Shown in pieces: positions 1 to 10,450 of a stretch of 64,000 nucleotides of DNA. The notes under the pieces are model-generated. The model made no database searches. It was not told the DNA's origin and saw only the letters and a program-made list of their open reading frames with translations. Where the stretch lies: positions 1-64,000 of the forward strand of contig WNNJ02000879.1 in the NCBI GenBank assembly GCA_012934845.2, read 5' to 3'. How positions within the stretch are numbered: the stretch's first letter is position 1; every line of letters starts with the position of its first letter. This stretch comes from Pomphorhynchus laevis. Taxonomy: Eukaryota; Acanthocephala; Palaeacanthocephala; Echinorhynchida; Pomphorhynchidae. Both the position numbers and the translations under genes were made by a program.

Positions 1-377
1 CTGTATACATACCTTTATTAATTTGATCTTTCCTTTTATAATTGTTTGTTATTTTCACTCTCTCTAATATAGAAGTTTTCCAAATGTTTATCGTTGATGT
101 ATTTAAGCTTTTAATATTAATCAGTTTACCACAGTAAGCATTTAAGTTATTATATAACGAACTGTAAATTTTATTTTTGTCGTTGTTATTATTTAATCTA
201 TATTTATACCCTTTTGATAGCAGCTTTCTTAATTCACAATTTTCAATTAAATCTAGATTATGGGTACATATATGTTCATTTATTTTATCAAAACTAAGAC
301 TTTTACAATTGCATTCTGTTTCCATTATGTTTCTAATATTATCGTTACATATTGATTTTAATTCTTTATTGTAATTT
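1..377 (-). mobile_element. Open frame at window edge, possible Penelope-like element N-terminal region
   Basis: The minus strand is open for about 125 codons from a stop at 375-377 to the window edge, unusually long for such AT-rich DNA. The translation has a Cys-x-Cys followed by an HNLDLIENCELRKLLSKG-type stretch and ends in a Lys/Asn-rich segment. A motif of the form DLxIIxNxxLRxLxxKGPxFR is, from memory, frequent upstream of the reverse transcriptase in Penelope-like and related retroelement ORFs; that assignment is inference. The part with the polymerase would lie left of the window. It could also be a host exon. Confidence 0.35.
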
Positions 378-519
378 CAAATTTTTCGTACTAATGGCGG
401 TAACAAAGTTTTGTTAAAATTGCCAAAGTTTTATTAAAACTTTAGCAACGATAGTTTATTTTAAAATATTAAAATTATAAACAATATTAACTTAAAAATA
501 AATAACTAAATTACTTTTT

Positions 520-812
520 CTCCCTTCTCCTTGGAGATCTCGGTTTACAAGGACCGATAATGAATGCTTAACATTTAAATGTTATATCACGAAATATGCA
601 GATGACATCCTTATCTATTCGTCCGCACCTAATTCATCCTTAATTAATCTCCTCGCCTAGGTTTTATCCTGCATAGAAACTCTATCTCTCCACCTTTCAT
701 CCATTAGAATGGTGGTAAATACTACAAAATCATGTGATTTTAAGATCTACCCTTTCCGCATGCAGATTAAATCTTATCCTGCTCTCTTTTGTCAATGGAA
801 AAAGATAGCAGG
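520..812 (+). mobile_element. LINE reverse transcriptase scrap (alpha-family like)
   Basis: A plus-strand translation contains KYADDILIYSSAP, the RT motif C (YADD at about 595-606), in the same context as the alpha-family LINE at 39.5 kb (YADDILIYAHAP). Downstream, SLHLSSIRMVV matches the alpha SNHLSSLRLSL region. Several in-frame stops show it is dead. It sits left of the RAB27 exon, probably in an intron or in intergenic DNA. Confidence 0.6.
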
Positions 813-999
813 GCAATTTCACTGAATAACCAGTCCCTACACTTAAGTTAGCAATGAGATTTGCGACCTGTCTGCATAAACAACTTATAATATTATCTAC
901 TTATTATATACTGAAGGTATTAATTAAATTAAGATATTAGTTCAAACATATTTAAAAGAATATGTTATTTAAACTTTAGCAATGATAGTTAATTTTTAT

Positions 1000-1535
1000 C
1001 CCATCTCCAATGAACTTATCAATCTTCATTGGCTAAATGTAGAAAATCGAGTTTTATATTACTCTGCCATTTTCGCTTTTCGTTTACTTTATTATCCCCT
1101 CCGTATCTTAATCTATAATTACACGTTGCTGAATATTCGTCCTCCAGAGCACTTGGCTTAAATAATCAGTTCCTGCTACACATTTTTCGTCATAGAACAA
1201 ACTTTTGCCTGCGTTCATTTCTCATTTATATGCCTTACATTTGGAATTATCTTCACCGTAAACTTCGTTGTCAGTCTAGTAGCCTCATTACTTTCAAATT
1301 AAACGTTTCGCACCTTTCTAATGAGCAACCAAGCCCTGCAGCTCAGCTAGCAATGAGATTCGAATTTTTCATCATTCCAACGTCGGCTACGTGGTGTGGA
1401 CTTCAGTCACATCATTTTTTAATGTTTTGTTTATTTCAAAAACAAATGTTTTGTTTATTTTTGTTTTTTATTTTGTAAGCAGCCTGTCTCAACGAGCCAC
1501 ATAAAAATTTAATAAATCTATCTATATCTACTACA
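1000..1535 (+). mobile_element. LINE C-terminal/3' end scrap
   Basis: Plus-strand frames read LHWLNVENRVLYYSAIFAF and PPEHLA, the usual LHWLPVxxRIxYK and PPYL landmarks of CR1-like ORF2 C-termini. They are followed by a 3' UTR ending in AATAAATCTATCTATATC, a short A-rich repeated tail. Frames are interrupted. It may belong with the RT scrap at 520-812, with an ~85-bp repeat between them. Confidence 0.5.
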
Positions 1536-1759
1536 TGTATTAATTAATTAAATTATAATAGTCCAAACATATTAATATTAATATTTTATTTAAACTTTAG
1601 CAATGATAGTTAATTTTAACATATTAAAATTATTTAGAAACAATATTAATGTAAAAAAATAATTAAAAGCAGATTAAGTTGTTAAATTAATATTTAAGCT
1701 TTTACGTAAATTATACTTTATCTGCGATGATACTTTATTCGTTTAATCCCTAATGTTAG

Positions 1760-2188
1760 GACACCGCAGGACAGGAACGCTATCGATCATTAACAACTGC
1801 TTTCTTTAGAGACGCAATTGGCTTTATATTGATGTTCGACTTGACTAATGAAAACTCATTTGTTAGTGTTAGAAATTGGATCATTCAGTTGAATACACAT
1901 GCGTACTGTGCACATCCGGATATAATTTTGGTAGGCAACAAATTAGACTTGACCGGAGAACGAACAGTGCCCTTCGAGTTGGCAAAAAAGTTGGCAGAAG
2001 AATATGATTTAAAATATATAGAAACAAGTACGCTTACAGGCGTAGGAATTAATCAGTGCATTGACATCCTTCTAGAACTTGTTTTTCAACGGATGGATAA
2101 AGTTGTCAACCGAGCGATTTTACCAATACGCAAACGTGGCGAAACTGTAAAATGTAACAAAAAATCAAGCAGTAATTTTTGTTGTTGA
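1760..2188 (+). CDS. RAB27: RAB27-like small GTPase, 3'-terminal exon
   Basis: This exon opens after an acceptor (TTAG at 1756-1759) with DTAGQERYRSLTTAFFRDA, the switch II block of Rab GTPases, and runs about 142 codons to TGA at 2186-2188. Visible GTPase motifs are DTAGQE (G3), GNKLDL (G4, NKxD) and ETST (G5, usually ETSA). RNWIIQLNTHAYCAHPDI is diagnostic of Rab27 (RNWISQLQMHAYCENPDI in vertebrates, from memory). The C-terminus SSNFCC ends in a dicysteine, the geranylgeranylation signal for membrane attachment. Rab27 proteins guide regulated secretion and exosome release. The first exon(s), with the P-loop and switch I, must lie left of the window. A poly(A) signal ATTAAA follows near 2220. 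Family call is strong; the exact paralogue is less certain. Confidence 0.88.
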   Translation, partial: DTAGQERYRSLTTAFFRDAIGFILMFDLTNENSFVSVRNWIIQLNTHAYCAHPDIILVGNKLDLTGERTVPFELAKKLAEEYDLKYIETSTLTGVGINQCIDILLELVFQRMDKVVNRAILPIRKRGETVKCNKKSSSNFCC

Positions 2189-2413
2189 TTTGTGTAAACG
2201 ATGTGTTAAATGTATTTAAATTAAAGAAGACGAAACATCTTAAAAAACAGCATAAGCATTGTAAGTGTCAATTTTATATTACAAAAGAACTACTCTAGAT
2301 ATATAACTAGATTCGTATATAATATTTAAAGTAAACTTTGATTTGATAAAATGAGATAACAGACAAACCGCTATCTGAAAATATCAATAGCAAAAATATT
2401 CGAGTCAAAGTGT

Positions 2414-2600
2414 TAACTCAGTTAGATAGCGATAATTGTATCATATCGTTCAAATGAGGTGTCAGATGCTCATTTCATCATTGGCAGCGAATACAGTTTA
2501 TGGTTTTATTGTTTTAATTTTAATTGCATCAGATGTTGATTTTGACTTCATTGATCGATCATACAAGAGGTGTCAGTTACATCGAATCATCATTAGCAAA
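2414..2600 (-). ncRNA. C/D box snoRNA pair S1+S2, array unit 1
   Basis: On the minus strand S1 (2524-2600) has C box ATGATGA, D' CTGA, a C'-like TGAAG and D CTGA. S2 (2414-2486) has C box ATGATGA, D' CTGA, C' ATGATAC and D CTGA-type (tcag on plus). In this first unit the 3' arm of the S2 terminal stem has changed (TTAAC instead of TTGCC on plus), so S2 here may be defective. Confidence 0.5.
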
Positions 2601-3131
2601 AAAAACAATCAATGGCATGTTTTTTGAGATAAGAGTTTTTTGAAATTTGAAATTTAAATTATTCCAATGTTAATTTTAAACATATTTTTAGATCTCTATA
2701 ATTTTGTTAAAATAAATAAAATTTCCTATGAGCAATTTGAAATAACAAAGATATCGAGCCCAACATTCAATCATAATACAAAATTTGTTTGTTTTACTCA
2801 AAATAATACGTGAATCAATATAATATTAACTATTTGAACACGCCAATTTTATTATGTCCATAATTTATTTAAATTATAAACAATTATTTAACTTACGACA
2901 ATTCAAAACATCAGAATTATTAGTTCAAATCATTGTCTTTCATATGAACTATGCACTAACATTCATCATTTACATCTAACGAATTTGTACTTTGTATTCA
3001 ACCGACAAAATTAATATAAATGCTATAAAAATTACTTGGAACTAAGCACGTTTCCTATCAGAAAAAAAGCAATTTATATTTCTTGATTTATTTGGGGAAT
3101 ATACATAGCAAAAAGATTCGAGTCAAGGTGT

Positions 3132-3318
3132 TGCCTCAGTAATATAGCGATAATTGTATCATATCGTTCAAATGAGGTGTCAGATGCTCATTTCATCATT
3201 GGCAGCGAATACAGTTTAAGGTTTTATTGTTTTAATTTTAATTGCTTCAGATGTTGATTTTGACTTCATTGATCGATCAGACAAGAGGTGTCAGTTACAT
3301 CGAATCATCATTAGCAAA
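3132..3318 (-). ncRNA. C/D box snoRNA pair S1+S2, array unit 2
   Basis: S1 lies at 3242-3318 and S2 at 3132-3204, minus strand, with the same boxes and terminal stems as in unit 3. S1 stem TTGC/GCAA and S2 stem TGCC/GGCA are both intact. Confidence 0.6.
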
Positions 3319-3853
3319 TAAATGGATCAATGACATGTTTTTTGAGATAAAAGTTTTTTAAAATTTAAAATTTAAATTATTCCAATGTTAATTTTAAACA
3401 TATTTTTAGATCTCTATAATTTTGTTAAAATAAAAAACATTTCCTATGAGCAATTTGAAATAACAAAGATATCGAGCTCAACATTCAATCATAATAAAAA
3501 AATTTGATGTTTTACTCGAAAAAAATACGTGAATCAATATAATATTAACAATTTGAACACGCCAATTTTATTATATCCATGATTAATTTAAATTATAAAC
3601 AATTATTTAACTTACGACAATTCAAAATATCAGAATTATAAGTTCAAATCATTGTCTATCACATTTACTATGCACTAACATTCACCATTTACATCTGACG
3701 AATTTGTACTTTGTATTCAACCGACAAAATTAATATAAATGTTATAAAAATTACTTGGAACTAAGCACGTTTCCTATCAGAAATAAAAGCAATTTATATT
3801 TCTTGATTTATATTCTGGGTGTTTAAATATCAAAAAGATTCGAGTCAAAGTGT

Positions 3854-4040
3854 TGCCTCAGTTAGATAGCGAAATTTGTATCATATCGTTCAAATGAGGT
3901 GTCAGATGCTCATTTCATCATTGGCAGCGAATACAGTTTATGGTTTTATTGTTTTAATTTTAATTGCTTCAGATGTTGATTTTGACTTCATTGATCGATC
4001 AGACAAGAGGTGTCAGTTACATCGAATCATCATTAGCAAA
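3854..4040 (-). ncRNA. C/D box snoRNA pair S1+S2, array unit 3 (reference copy)
   Basis: Minus strand. S1 (3964-4040, ~77 nt): terminal stem TTGC, C box ATGATGA, candidate guide TTCGATGTAA, D' CTGA, C'-like AATGAAG, second guide GTCAAAATCAACAT, D CTGA, closing stem GCAA. S2 (3854-3926, ~73 nt): stem TGCC, C box ATGATGA, guide AATGAGCAT, D' CTGA, C' ATGATAC, guide AATTTCGCTATCTAA (AATTATCGCTATCTAA in other units), D CTGA, stem GGCA. C and D boxes closed by a 4-bp stem are the defining layout of C/D snoRNAs, which guide 2'-O-methylation with fibrillarin, NOP56/58 and SNU13. I recognise no rRNA target for these guides, so they may be orphan snoRNAs. About 37 bp separate the two genes. Box structure is seen; function is inferred. 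Confidence 0.65.
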
Positions 4041-4572
4041 GAAATGGATCAATGGCACGTTTTTTAAGATAAAAGTTTTTTAAAATTTAAAATTTAAATT
4101 ATTCCAATGTTAATTTTAAACATATTTTTAGATCTCTATAATTTTGTTAAAATAAAAAACATTTCCTATGAGCAATTTGAAATAACAAAGATATCGAGCT
4201 CAACATTCAATCATAATAAAAAAATTTGATGTTTTACTCGAAAAAAATACGTGAATCAATATAATATTAACAATTTGAACACGCCAATTTTATTATATCC
4301 ATGATTAATTTAAATTATAAACAATTATTTAACTTACGACAATTCAAAATATCAGAATTATAAGTTCAAATCATTGTCTATCACATTTACTATGCACTAA
4401 CATTCACCATTTACATCTGACGAATTTGTACTTTGTATTCAACCGACAAAATTAATATAAATGTTATAAAAATTACTTGGAACTAAGCACGTTTCCTATC
4501 AGAAAAAAAGCAATTTATATTTCTTGATTTATTTGGGGAATATACATAGCAAAAAGATTCGAGTCAAGGTGT

Positions 4573-4759
4573 TGCCTCAGAAATATAGCGATAATTGTAT
4601 CATATCGTTCAAATGAGGTGTCAGATGCTCATTTCATCATTGGCAGCGAATACAGTTTAAGGTTTTATTGTTTTAATTTTAATTGCTTCAGATGTTGATT
4701 TTGACTTCATTGATCGATCAGACAAGAGGTGTCAGTTACATCGAATCATCATTAGCAAA
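4573..4759 (-). ncRNA. C/D box snoRNA pair S1+S2, array unit 4
   Basis: S1 at 4683-4759 and S2 at 4573-4645, minus strand; boxes and terminal stems intact. The guide next to the S2 D box differs slightly from unit 3 (TATATTT in place of TATCTAA), so units may diverge in specificity. Confidence 0.6.
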
Positions 4760-5091
4760 TAAATGGATCAATGACATGTTTTTTGAGATAAAAGTTTTTT
4801 AAAATTTAAAATTTAAATTATTCCAATGTTAATTTTAAACATATGTTTAGATCTCTATAATTTTGTTAAAATAAACCACATTTCCTATGAGCAATTTGAA
4901 ATAAGAAAGATATCGAGCTCAACATTCAATCACAATACCACATTTGTTTGTTTTACTCAAAATAATACGTGAATCAATATAATATTAACTATTTGAACAC
5001 GCCAATTTTATTATGTCCACAATTAATTTAAAATATAAACAATTATTTAACTTATTTAATTCTTTTTTAAACGAAAAATAATTATTACAAA

Positions 5092-6310
5092 TTAGAGTAA
5101 GTATAATGAATGATCAGATTCTAAATTCTCACCGATCGGCAAGGATTTTGTAAGCTCCGGCTTATTACTGTACTTTTTAGAGTTATTTCTTTGTGATCGC
5201 TGATATTCTTCGCTATCATGTTCATGCGATCCATGAGCGTTGCTGTGACGATTATCTTCCGATTCGGTTGATGTATTCGCGGCCGCGGTGGTGGCGGTTG
5301 TAATGAATTCGTTATTTCTTCGAACCATGTTTGAGCAACTCTTCAAAATTGATGCGATATTACTACTTTTATTCGTAATTAAGTGATTGGTGGTATTTGT
5401 TGTCACTATCATTTGTACTGCCGCTGGTGCGTCGTCATGTTGATCATGCTCAACACCTTGAACATCAACAACATTGTCGGGTAGTATAAGATCATCACAC
5501 ATGTTGAGTAACTGATGAATGATCTGGTTGAGATGATCATTACAATTGTCGGGTGTATGATCGGCAACACTAGATTGGCTGCAATTCATCGTGGAAATTC
5601 CGGTTTTACCATTGTCAATCATAGTTTCTTCTTGGTTACTACTCGATGATACAAAGAAAGGCGCAGCAGATTCGTCGGCACCGGGTTCGTTGATAGAACC
5701 AGAAGCAAATTTTGCAAATTCATTCGATGGATTGCAATCAAGCCCATATTTAAGATCATATGATGTAAATGACATCATTGGTATTGTTGAATTGCTGTTA
5801 AGTATAAATGATGACGATTCAAACTCCAATCCCTGTTGAGATGATCCTTTTAATTTTATCGTCAAGTTATCATTATCCTTGATTGGACAACAAATTAGAT
5901 TATTGTATTCGTTCATTTGATTATTATTTATTTGCATATCATTACTAGCTAAGGGATGCATTGAACTCTGATGCAGCTCACCAAGTTGTTGGATCTTATT
6001 TATTTGATCGGTAACTTGTCCTGTCGGTGAATTAGCAGACATCAATAGATGACTTTCAGCATCAGTTGTAGTTGCACAATAAGTAAATATCATTTCTTTT
6101 TCGAAATCTGTTTGACCGTAGTCCGACGATTGCTTTCTAACTTTGGTAAGAGATTTGGCTACATCAGTATCGTCATTATCGTCTACATTAAGCTGGGAAT
6201 GATGATGCTGAAAAACATCATTAGTAGCATCGAATGGAGTATCGTGCTTAGTGATATTGGCAGGAATGTCATCGTTACATTGAGACGCATGCTTGTTTAT
6301 CGGTTCATTA
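5092..6310 (-). CDS. Unrecognised low-complexity protein, large terminal exon inside the snoRNA array
   Basis: The minus strand is open from a possible acceptor near 6311 (GTAAG then TAATGAACCG) to TAA at 5092-5094, about 405 codons. The first Met in frame is at 6093 (333 codons), but the open frame clearly starts upstream of it, so I take it as a terminal exon with earlier exons elsewhere. The protein is rich in Asn, Ser, Asp, His and Gln with no domain I recognise. Landmarks are HHHSQLNVDDNDD near the start, an Ala/Thr run (TTATTAAANTSTES) and a basic SQRNNSKKYSNKPELTKS near the end. GC content is higher than in the surrounding repeat. Both edges abut the same point of a 720-bp unit, with ACTTA at each junction. 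It could be a transcription or RNA regulator; no function is claimed. Confidence 0.6.
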
Positions 6311-6553
6311 CTTACAACAATTCAATATATCAGAATTATTAGTTCAAATCATTGTTTTTCATATGAACTATGCACTAACATTCATCATTTACATCTAACG
6401 AATTTGTACTTTGTATTCAACCGACAAAATTAATATAAATGTTATAAAAATTACTTGGAACTAAGCACGTTTCCTATCAGAAATAAAAGCAATTTATATT
6501 TCTTGATTTATATTCTGGGTGTTTAAATATCAAAAAGATTCGAGTCAAAGTGT

Positions 6554-6740
6554 TGCCTCAGTTAGATAGCGAAATTTGTATCATATCGTTCAAATGAGGT
6601 GTCAGATGCAACTTTCATCATTGGCGGCGAATACAGTTTATGGTTTTATTGTTTTAATTTTAATTCCTTCAGATGTTGATTTTGACTTCATTGATCGATC
6701 AGACAAGAGGTGTCAGTTACATCGAATCATCATTAGCAAA
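6554..6740 (-). ncRNA. C/D box snoRNA pair S1+S2, array unit 5
   Basis: S1 at 6664-6740 and S2 at 6554-6626, minus strand. C and D boxes are intact. The S1 stem arm is weakened (TTCC for TTGC on plus), and S2 has a changed C-proximal guide and GGCG in its stem, so this is the most diverged full unit. Confidence 0.5.
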
Positions 6741-7274
6741 GAAATGGATCAATGGCACGTTTTTTAAGATAAAAGTTTTTTAAAATTTAAAATTTAAATT
6801 ATTCCAATGTTAATTTTAAACATATTTTTAGATCTCTATAATTTTGTTAAAATAAAAAACATTTCCTATGAGCAATTTGAAATAACAAAGATATCGAGCT
6901 CAACATTCAATCATAATAAAAAATTTGATGTTTTACTCGAAAAAAATACGTGAATCAATATAATATTAACAATTTGAACACGCCAATTTTATTATATCCA
7001 TGATTAATTTAAATTATAAACAATTATTTAACTTACGACAATTCAAAATATCAGAATTATTAGTTCAAATCATTGTCTATCACATTTACTATGCACTAAC
7101 ATTCACCATTTACATCTGACGAATTTGTACTTTGTATTCAACCGACAAAATTAATATAAATGTTATAAAAATTACTTGGAACTAAGCACGTTTCCTATCA
7201 GAAATAAAAGCAATTTATATTTCTTGATTTATATTCTGGGTGTTTAAATATCAAAAAGATTCGAGTCAAAGTGT

Positions 7275-7461
7275 TGCCTCAGTTAGATAGCGAAATTTGT
7301 ATCATATCGTTCAAATGAGGTGTCAGATGCTCATTTCATCATTGGCAGCGAATACAGTTTATGGTTTTATTGTTTTAATTTTAATTGCTTCAGATGTTGA
7401 TTTTGACTTCATTGATCGATCAGACAAGAGGTGTCAGTTACATCGAATCATCATTAGCAAA
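7275..7461 (-). ncRNA. C/D box snoRNA pair S1+S2, array unit 6
   Basis: S1 at 7385-7461 and S2 at 7275-7347, minus strand, with all boxes and both terminal stems as in the reference unit. Confidence 0.6.
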
Positions 7462-7993
7462 GAAATGGATCAATGACATGTTTTTTGAGATAAAAGTTTT
7501 TTAAAATTTAAAATTTAAATTATTCCAATGTTAATTTTAAACATATTTTTAGATCTCTATAATTTTGTTAAAATAAAAAACATTTCCTATGAGCAATTTG
7601 AAATAACAAAGATATCGAGCTCAACATTCAATCATAATAAAAAAATTTGATGTTTTACTCGAAAAAAATACGTGAATCAATATAATATTAACAATTTGAA
7701 CACGCCAATTTTATTATATCCATGATTAATTTAAATTATAAACAATTATTTAACTTACGACAATTCAAAATATCAGAATTATTAGTTCAAATCATTGTCT
7801 ATCACATTTACTATGCACTAACATTCACCATTTACATCTGACGAATTTGTACTTTGTATTCAACCGACAAAATTAATATAAATGTTATAAAAATTACTTG
7901 GAACTAAGCACGTTTCCTATCAGAAAAAAAGCAATTTATATTTCTTGATTTATTTGGGGAATATACATAGCAAAAAGATTCGAGTCAAGGTGT

Positions 7994-8180
7994 TGCCTCA
8001 GTAATATAGCGATAATTGTATCATATCGTTCAAATGAGGTGTCAGATGCTCATTTCATCATTGGCAGCGAATACAGTTTATGGTTTTATTGTTTTAATTT
8101 TAATTGCTTCAGATGTTGATTTTGACTTCATTGATCGATCAGACAAGAGGTGTCAGTTACATCGAATCATCATTAGCAAA
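7994..8180 (-). ncRNA. C/D box snoRNA pair S1+S2, array unit 7
   Basis: S1 at 8104-8180 and S2 at 7994-8066, minus strand, boxes and stems intact. This is the last complete unit; the next one lost both genes apart from the D-box end of S2. Confidence 0.6.
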
Positions 8181-9097
8181 TAAATGGATCAATGACATGT
8201 TTTTTGAGATAAAAGTTTTTTAAAATTTAAAATTTAAATTATTCCAATGTTAATTTTAAACATATTTTTAGATCTCTATAATTTTGTAAAAATAAATAAC
8301 ATTTCCTATGGGCAATTTGAAATAACAAAGATATCGAGCTCAACATTCAATCATAATACAACATTCGTTTGTTTTACTCAAAATAATACGTGAATCAATA
8401 TAATATTAACTATTTGAACACGCCAATTTTATTATATCCATGATTAATTTAAATTATAAACAATTATTTAACTTACGACAATTCAAAATATCAGAATTAT
8501 AAGTTCAAATCATTGTCTATCACATTTACTATGCACTAACATTCACCATTTACATCTGACGAATTTGTACTTTGTATTCAACCGACAAAATTAATATAAA
8601 TGTTATAAAAATTACTTGGAACTAAGCACGTTTCCTATCAGAAATAAAAGCAATTTATATTTCTTGATTTATTTGGGGAATATACATAGCAAAAAGATTC
8701 GAGTCAAGGTGTTGCCTCAGAAATATAGCGATAATTGTATCATAATACAACATTCGTTTGTTTTACTCAAAATAATACGTGAATCAATATAATATTAACT
8801 ATTTGAACACGCCAATTTTATTATATCCATGATTAATTTAAATTATAAACAATTATTTAACTTACGACAATTCAAAATATCAGAATTATAAGTTCAAATC
8901 ATTGTCTATCACATTTACTATGCACTAACATTCACCATTTACATCTGACGAATTTGTACTTTGTATTCAACCGACAAAATTAATATAAATGTTATAAAAA
9001 TTACTTGGAACTAAGCACGTTTCCTATCAGAAATAAAAGCAATTTATATTTTTACATTTATTTACTTTAATTAATTATAATTCTTACTGATTACTAT

Positions 9098-9327
9098 TTT
9101 TAAATAGTTAATATTATATTGATTCACGTATTATTTTGAGTAAAACAAACAAATGTTGTATTATGATTACATGTTGAGCTCGATATCTTTGTTATTTCAA
9201 ATTGCTCATAGGAAATGTTTTTTATTTTAACAAAATTATAGAGATCTAAAAATATGTTTAAAATTAACATTGGAATAATTTAAATTTTAAATTTTAAAAA
9301 ACTCTTATTTCAAAAAACATGTCATTT
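9098..9327 (-). repeat. Inverted partial copy of the array unit
   Basis: This stretch is the reverse complement of part of the 720-bp unit (from the AACATGTCATT end through GAGCTCGATATCTTTG to the AATATTAACTATT end). It lies head-to-head with the last array unit after ~40 bp of unrelated AT-rich sequence. It lacks the snoRNA box regions. Confidence 0.85.
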
Positions 9328-9329
9328 TG

Positions 9330-9710
9330 TATTTATTTTTATATTTTTTAGATATTTCTTTAGCAATTTTGTTTCATAAGTTAACATCGAATGAACAAAT
9401 TATTAAGCAATCAAAATGTTATTCATCGGCGTTCGCAATTCTGATAATATCGCTGTCACCTAAACACGTATCAAAAGCGGCTATTAATTATTTTGAATAA
9501 ATGATTTTTTTAACCTGAGATGTAAAATATATTGAATAGTTTGCTCAGGAAGATGTGATGACAATACAATTTAAATAACTAACTTTATTCTCATAACATT
9601 ATACTTTTTGTTAATTGACGTTACTACAGAAACTAACTTTTATTTCACTACCGATTTTTAATAACATAAGATAAACAAAAGTTATCTTTAAAAAAAAACT
9701 AATGGATGTG
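9330..9710. other. AT-rich spacer
   Basis: No open frame, RNA box pattern or repeat recognised. Confidence 0.5.
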
Positions 9711-9712
9711 TC

Positions 9713-10128
9713 GAAACGACCAGTGGATACTTCATTCTACTGATGAGTGTTGCGGTTACACATTGATCGTCTAGAAATGACATGGTGACTGAAAGTCGTG
9801 AATCGAAGTCCAGTCTATCAAGCAACACCATTTAGTATAAATGCCGTATTTCGTAAGAAATCCTGGACCGTTGTTTACTCAGCACATCTGTGCACTACTA
9901 TTATACATGCCGTATCCATTAAGAATCCAACGATTGCAGAATATATATAAATTGATAGAATGATGTGTTATTCTGAGCTCGGGGAGCCAAAAGGTTTCAA
10001 TTTTATGATCGTAGATGTTGCTAAAATCGGAGTTTGATTATTAGCAGATCAGAATTCTTTATCACTCCTAGATACGTTGGTCTTTGCCGGTAGCACTCAT
10101 CAGTACAGTAAACTAATATCAGTCGTTT
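9713..10128. repeat. Diverged inverted repeat with GAAACG...ACTGATGAGTG ends
   Basis: The plus strand at 9716-9785 reads TCGAAACGACC then TACTGATGAGTGTTGCGG and ATCGTCTAG. The minus strand from 10128 to 10061 reads CCGAAACGACTG then TACTGATGAGTGCTACCGG and TATCTAGGAGTG. The two ends are thus inverted relatives about 280 bp apart. A third relative is at 33,091-33,168. The arrangement suggests a foldback or non-autonomous element. Confidence 0.5.
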
Positions 10129-10139
10129 CGGCTGTCTTT

Positions 10140-10450
10140 TTCGGCTGCCATTTCAGTAAATTATACAATTAAAACGCGGCACGAAACATAATATTTAAAT
10201 AAAATTCAAGAGTTTTAATTCTCGGGGATGCTTCGACAAAAACCAATTGCTTTTAACTTGAATTTAATATTATTTGACTCGAATTTAATATAAAATAAAT
10301 ATACAGTTCAACATTATATTATTTATATTAATATAATATTACTAATATAATGAAATATTTTTAAAAAAATATTATATATATAAATAATTTATATTGATAT
10401 TATACATAAATATTTATAATATTAATAAATATTTATAAAAAATAATTTAA
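10140..10450. other. AT-rich spacer downstream of RPL30
   Basis: Very AT-rich (ATTATAT/AATATTA blocks). It lies downstream of the minus-strand RPL30 and probably holds its 3' UTR or terminator region. Nothing else seen. Confidence 0.4.

Larger units (their letters stand above)
410..1660. repeat. Three direct copies of an ~85-bp AT-rich segment
   Basis: A segment centred on ACTTTAGCAAYGATAGTT occurs near 425-490, 970-1000 and 1580-1620. The second and third copies also share the preceding 50-60 bases (TTAATTAAATTA then TCCAAACATAT or TTCAAACATAT). The copies flank two LINE scraps, as if they were duplicated when the scraps arrived or by later unequal exchange. No coding potential. Confidence 0.6.
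2378..9057. repeat. Tandem array of a ~720-bp unit
   Basis: The landmark CAAATGAGGTGTCAGATGC recurs at about 2451, 3169, 3891, 4610, 6591, 7312 and 8031, giving a 718-722-bp period. The gap between the fourth and fifth copies is larger by ~1.26 kb because a coding exon sits inside a unit. An eighth unit (8690-9057) has lost ~600 bp across a TCATA microhomology near 8742. Units are highly similar and differ by scattered substitutions. Two spacer variants alternate: TATTCTGGGTGTTTAAATATC and TTTGGGGAATATACATAG. A 63-codon plus-strand frame recurs in three units but is antisense to two C/D box snoRNA-like genes, which explain the conservation better. Confidence 0.95.

Noticed and set aside
3876-4067. 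A 63-codon plus-strand frame (MYHIVQMRCQM...) conserved in three array units
   Set aside because: It runs antisense across both snoRNA-like genes, is broken in other units, and the changes between units follow the RNA boxes and stems rather than codon positions.
2378-9057. CRISPR-like or centromeric satellite array
   Set aside because: The 720-bp period, structured snoRNA-like genes and eukaryotic gene context rule out CRISPR; a plain satellite would not conserve paired boxes and stems.
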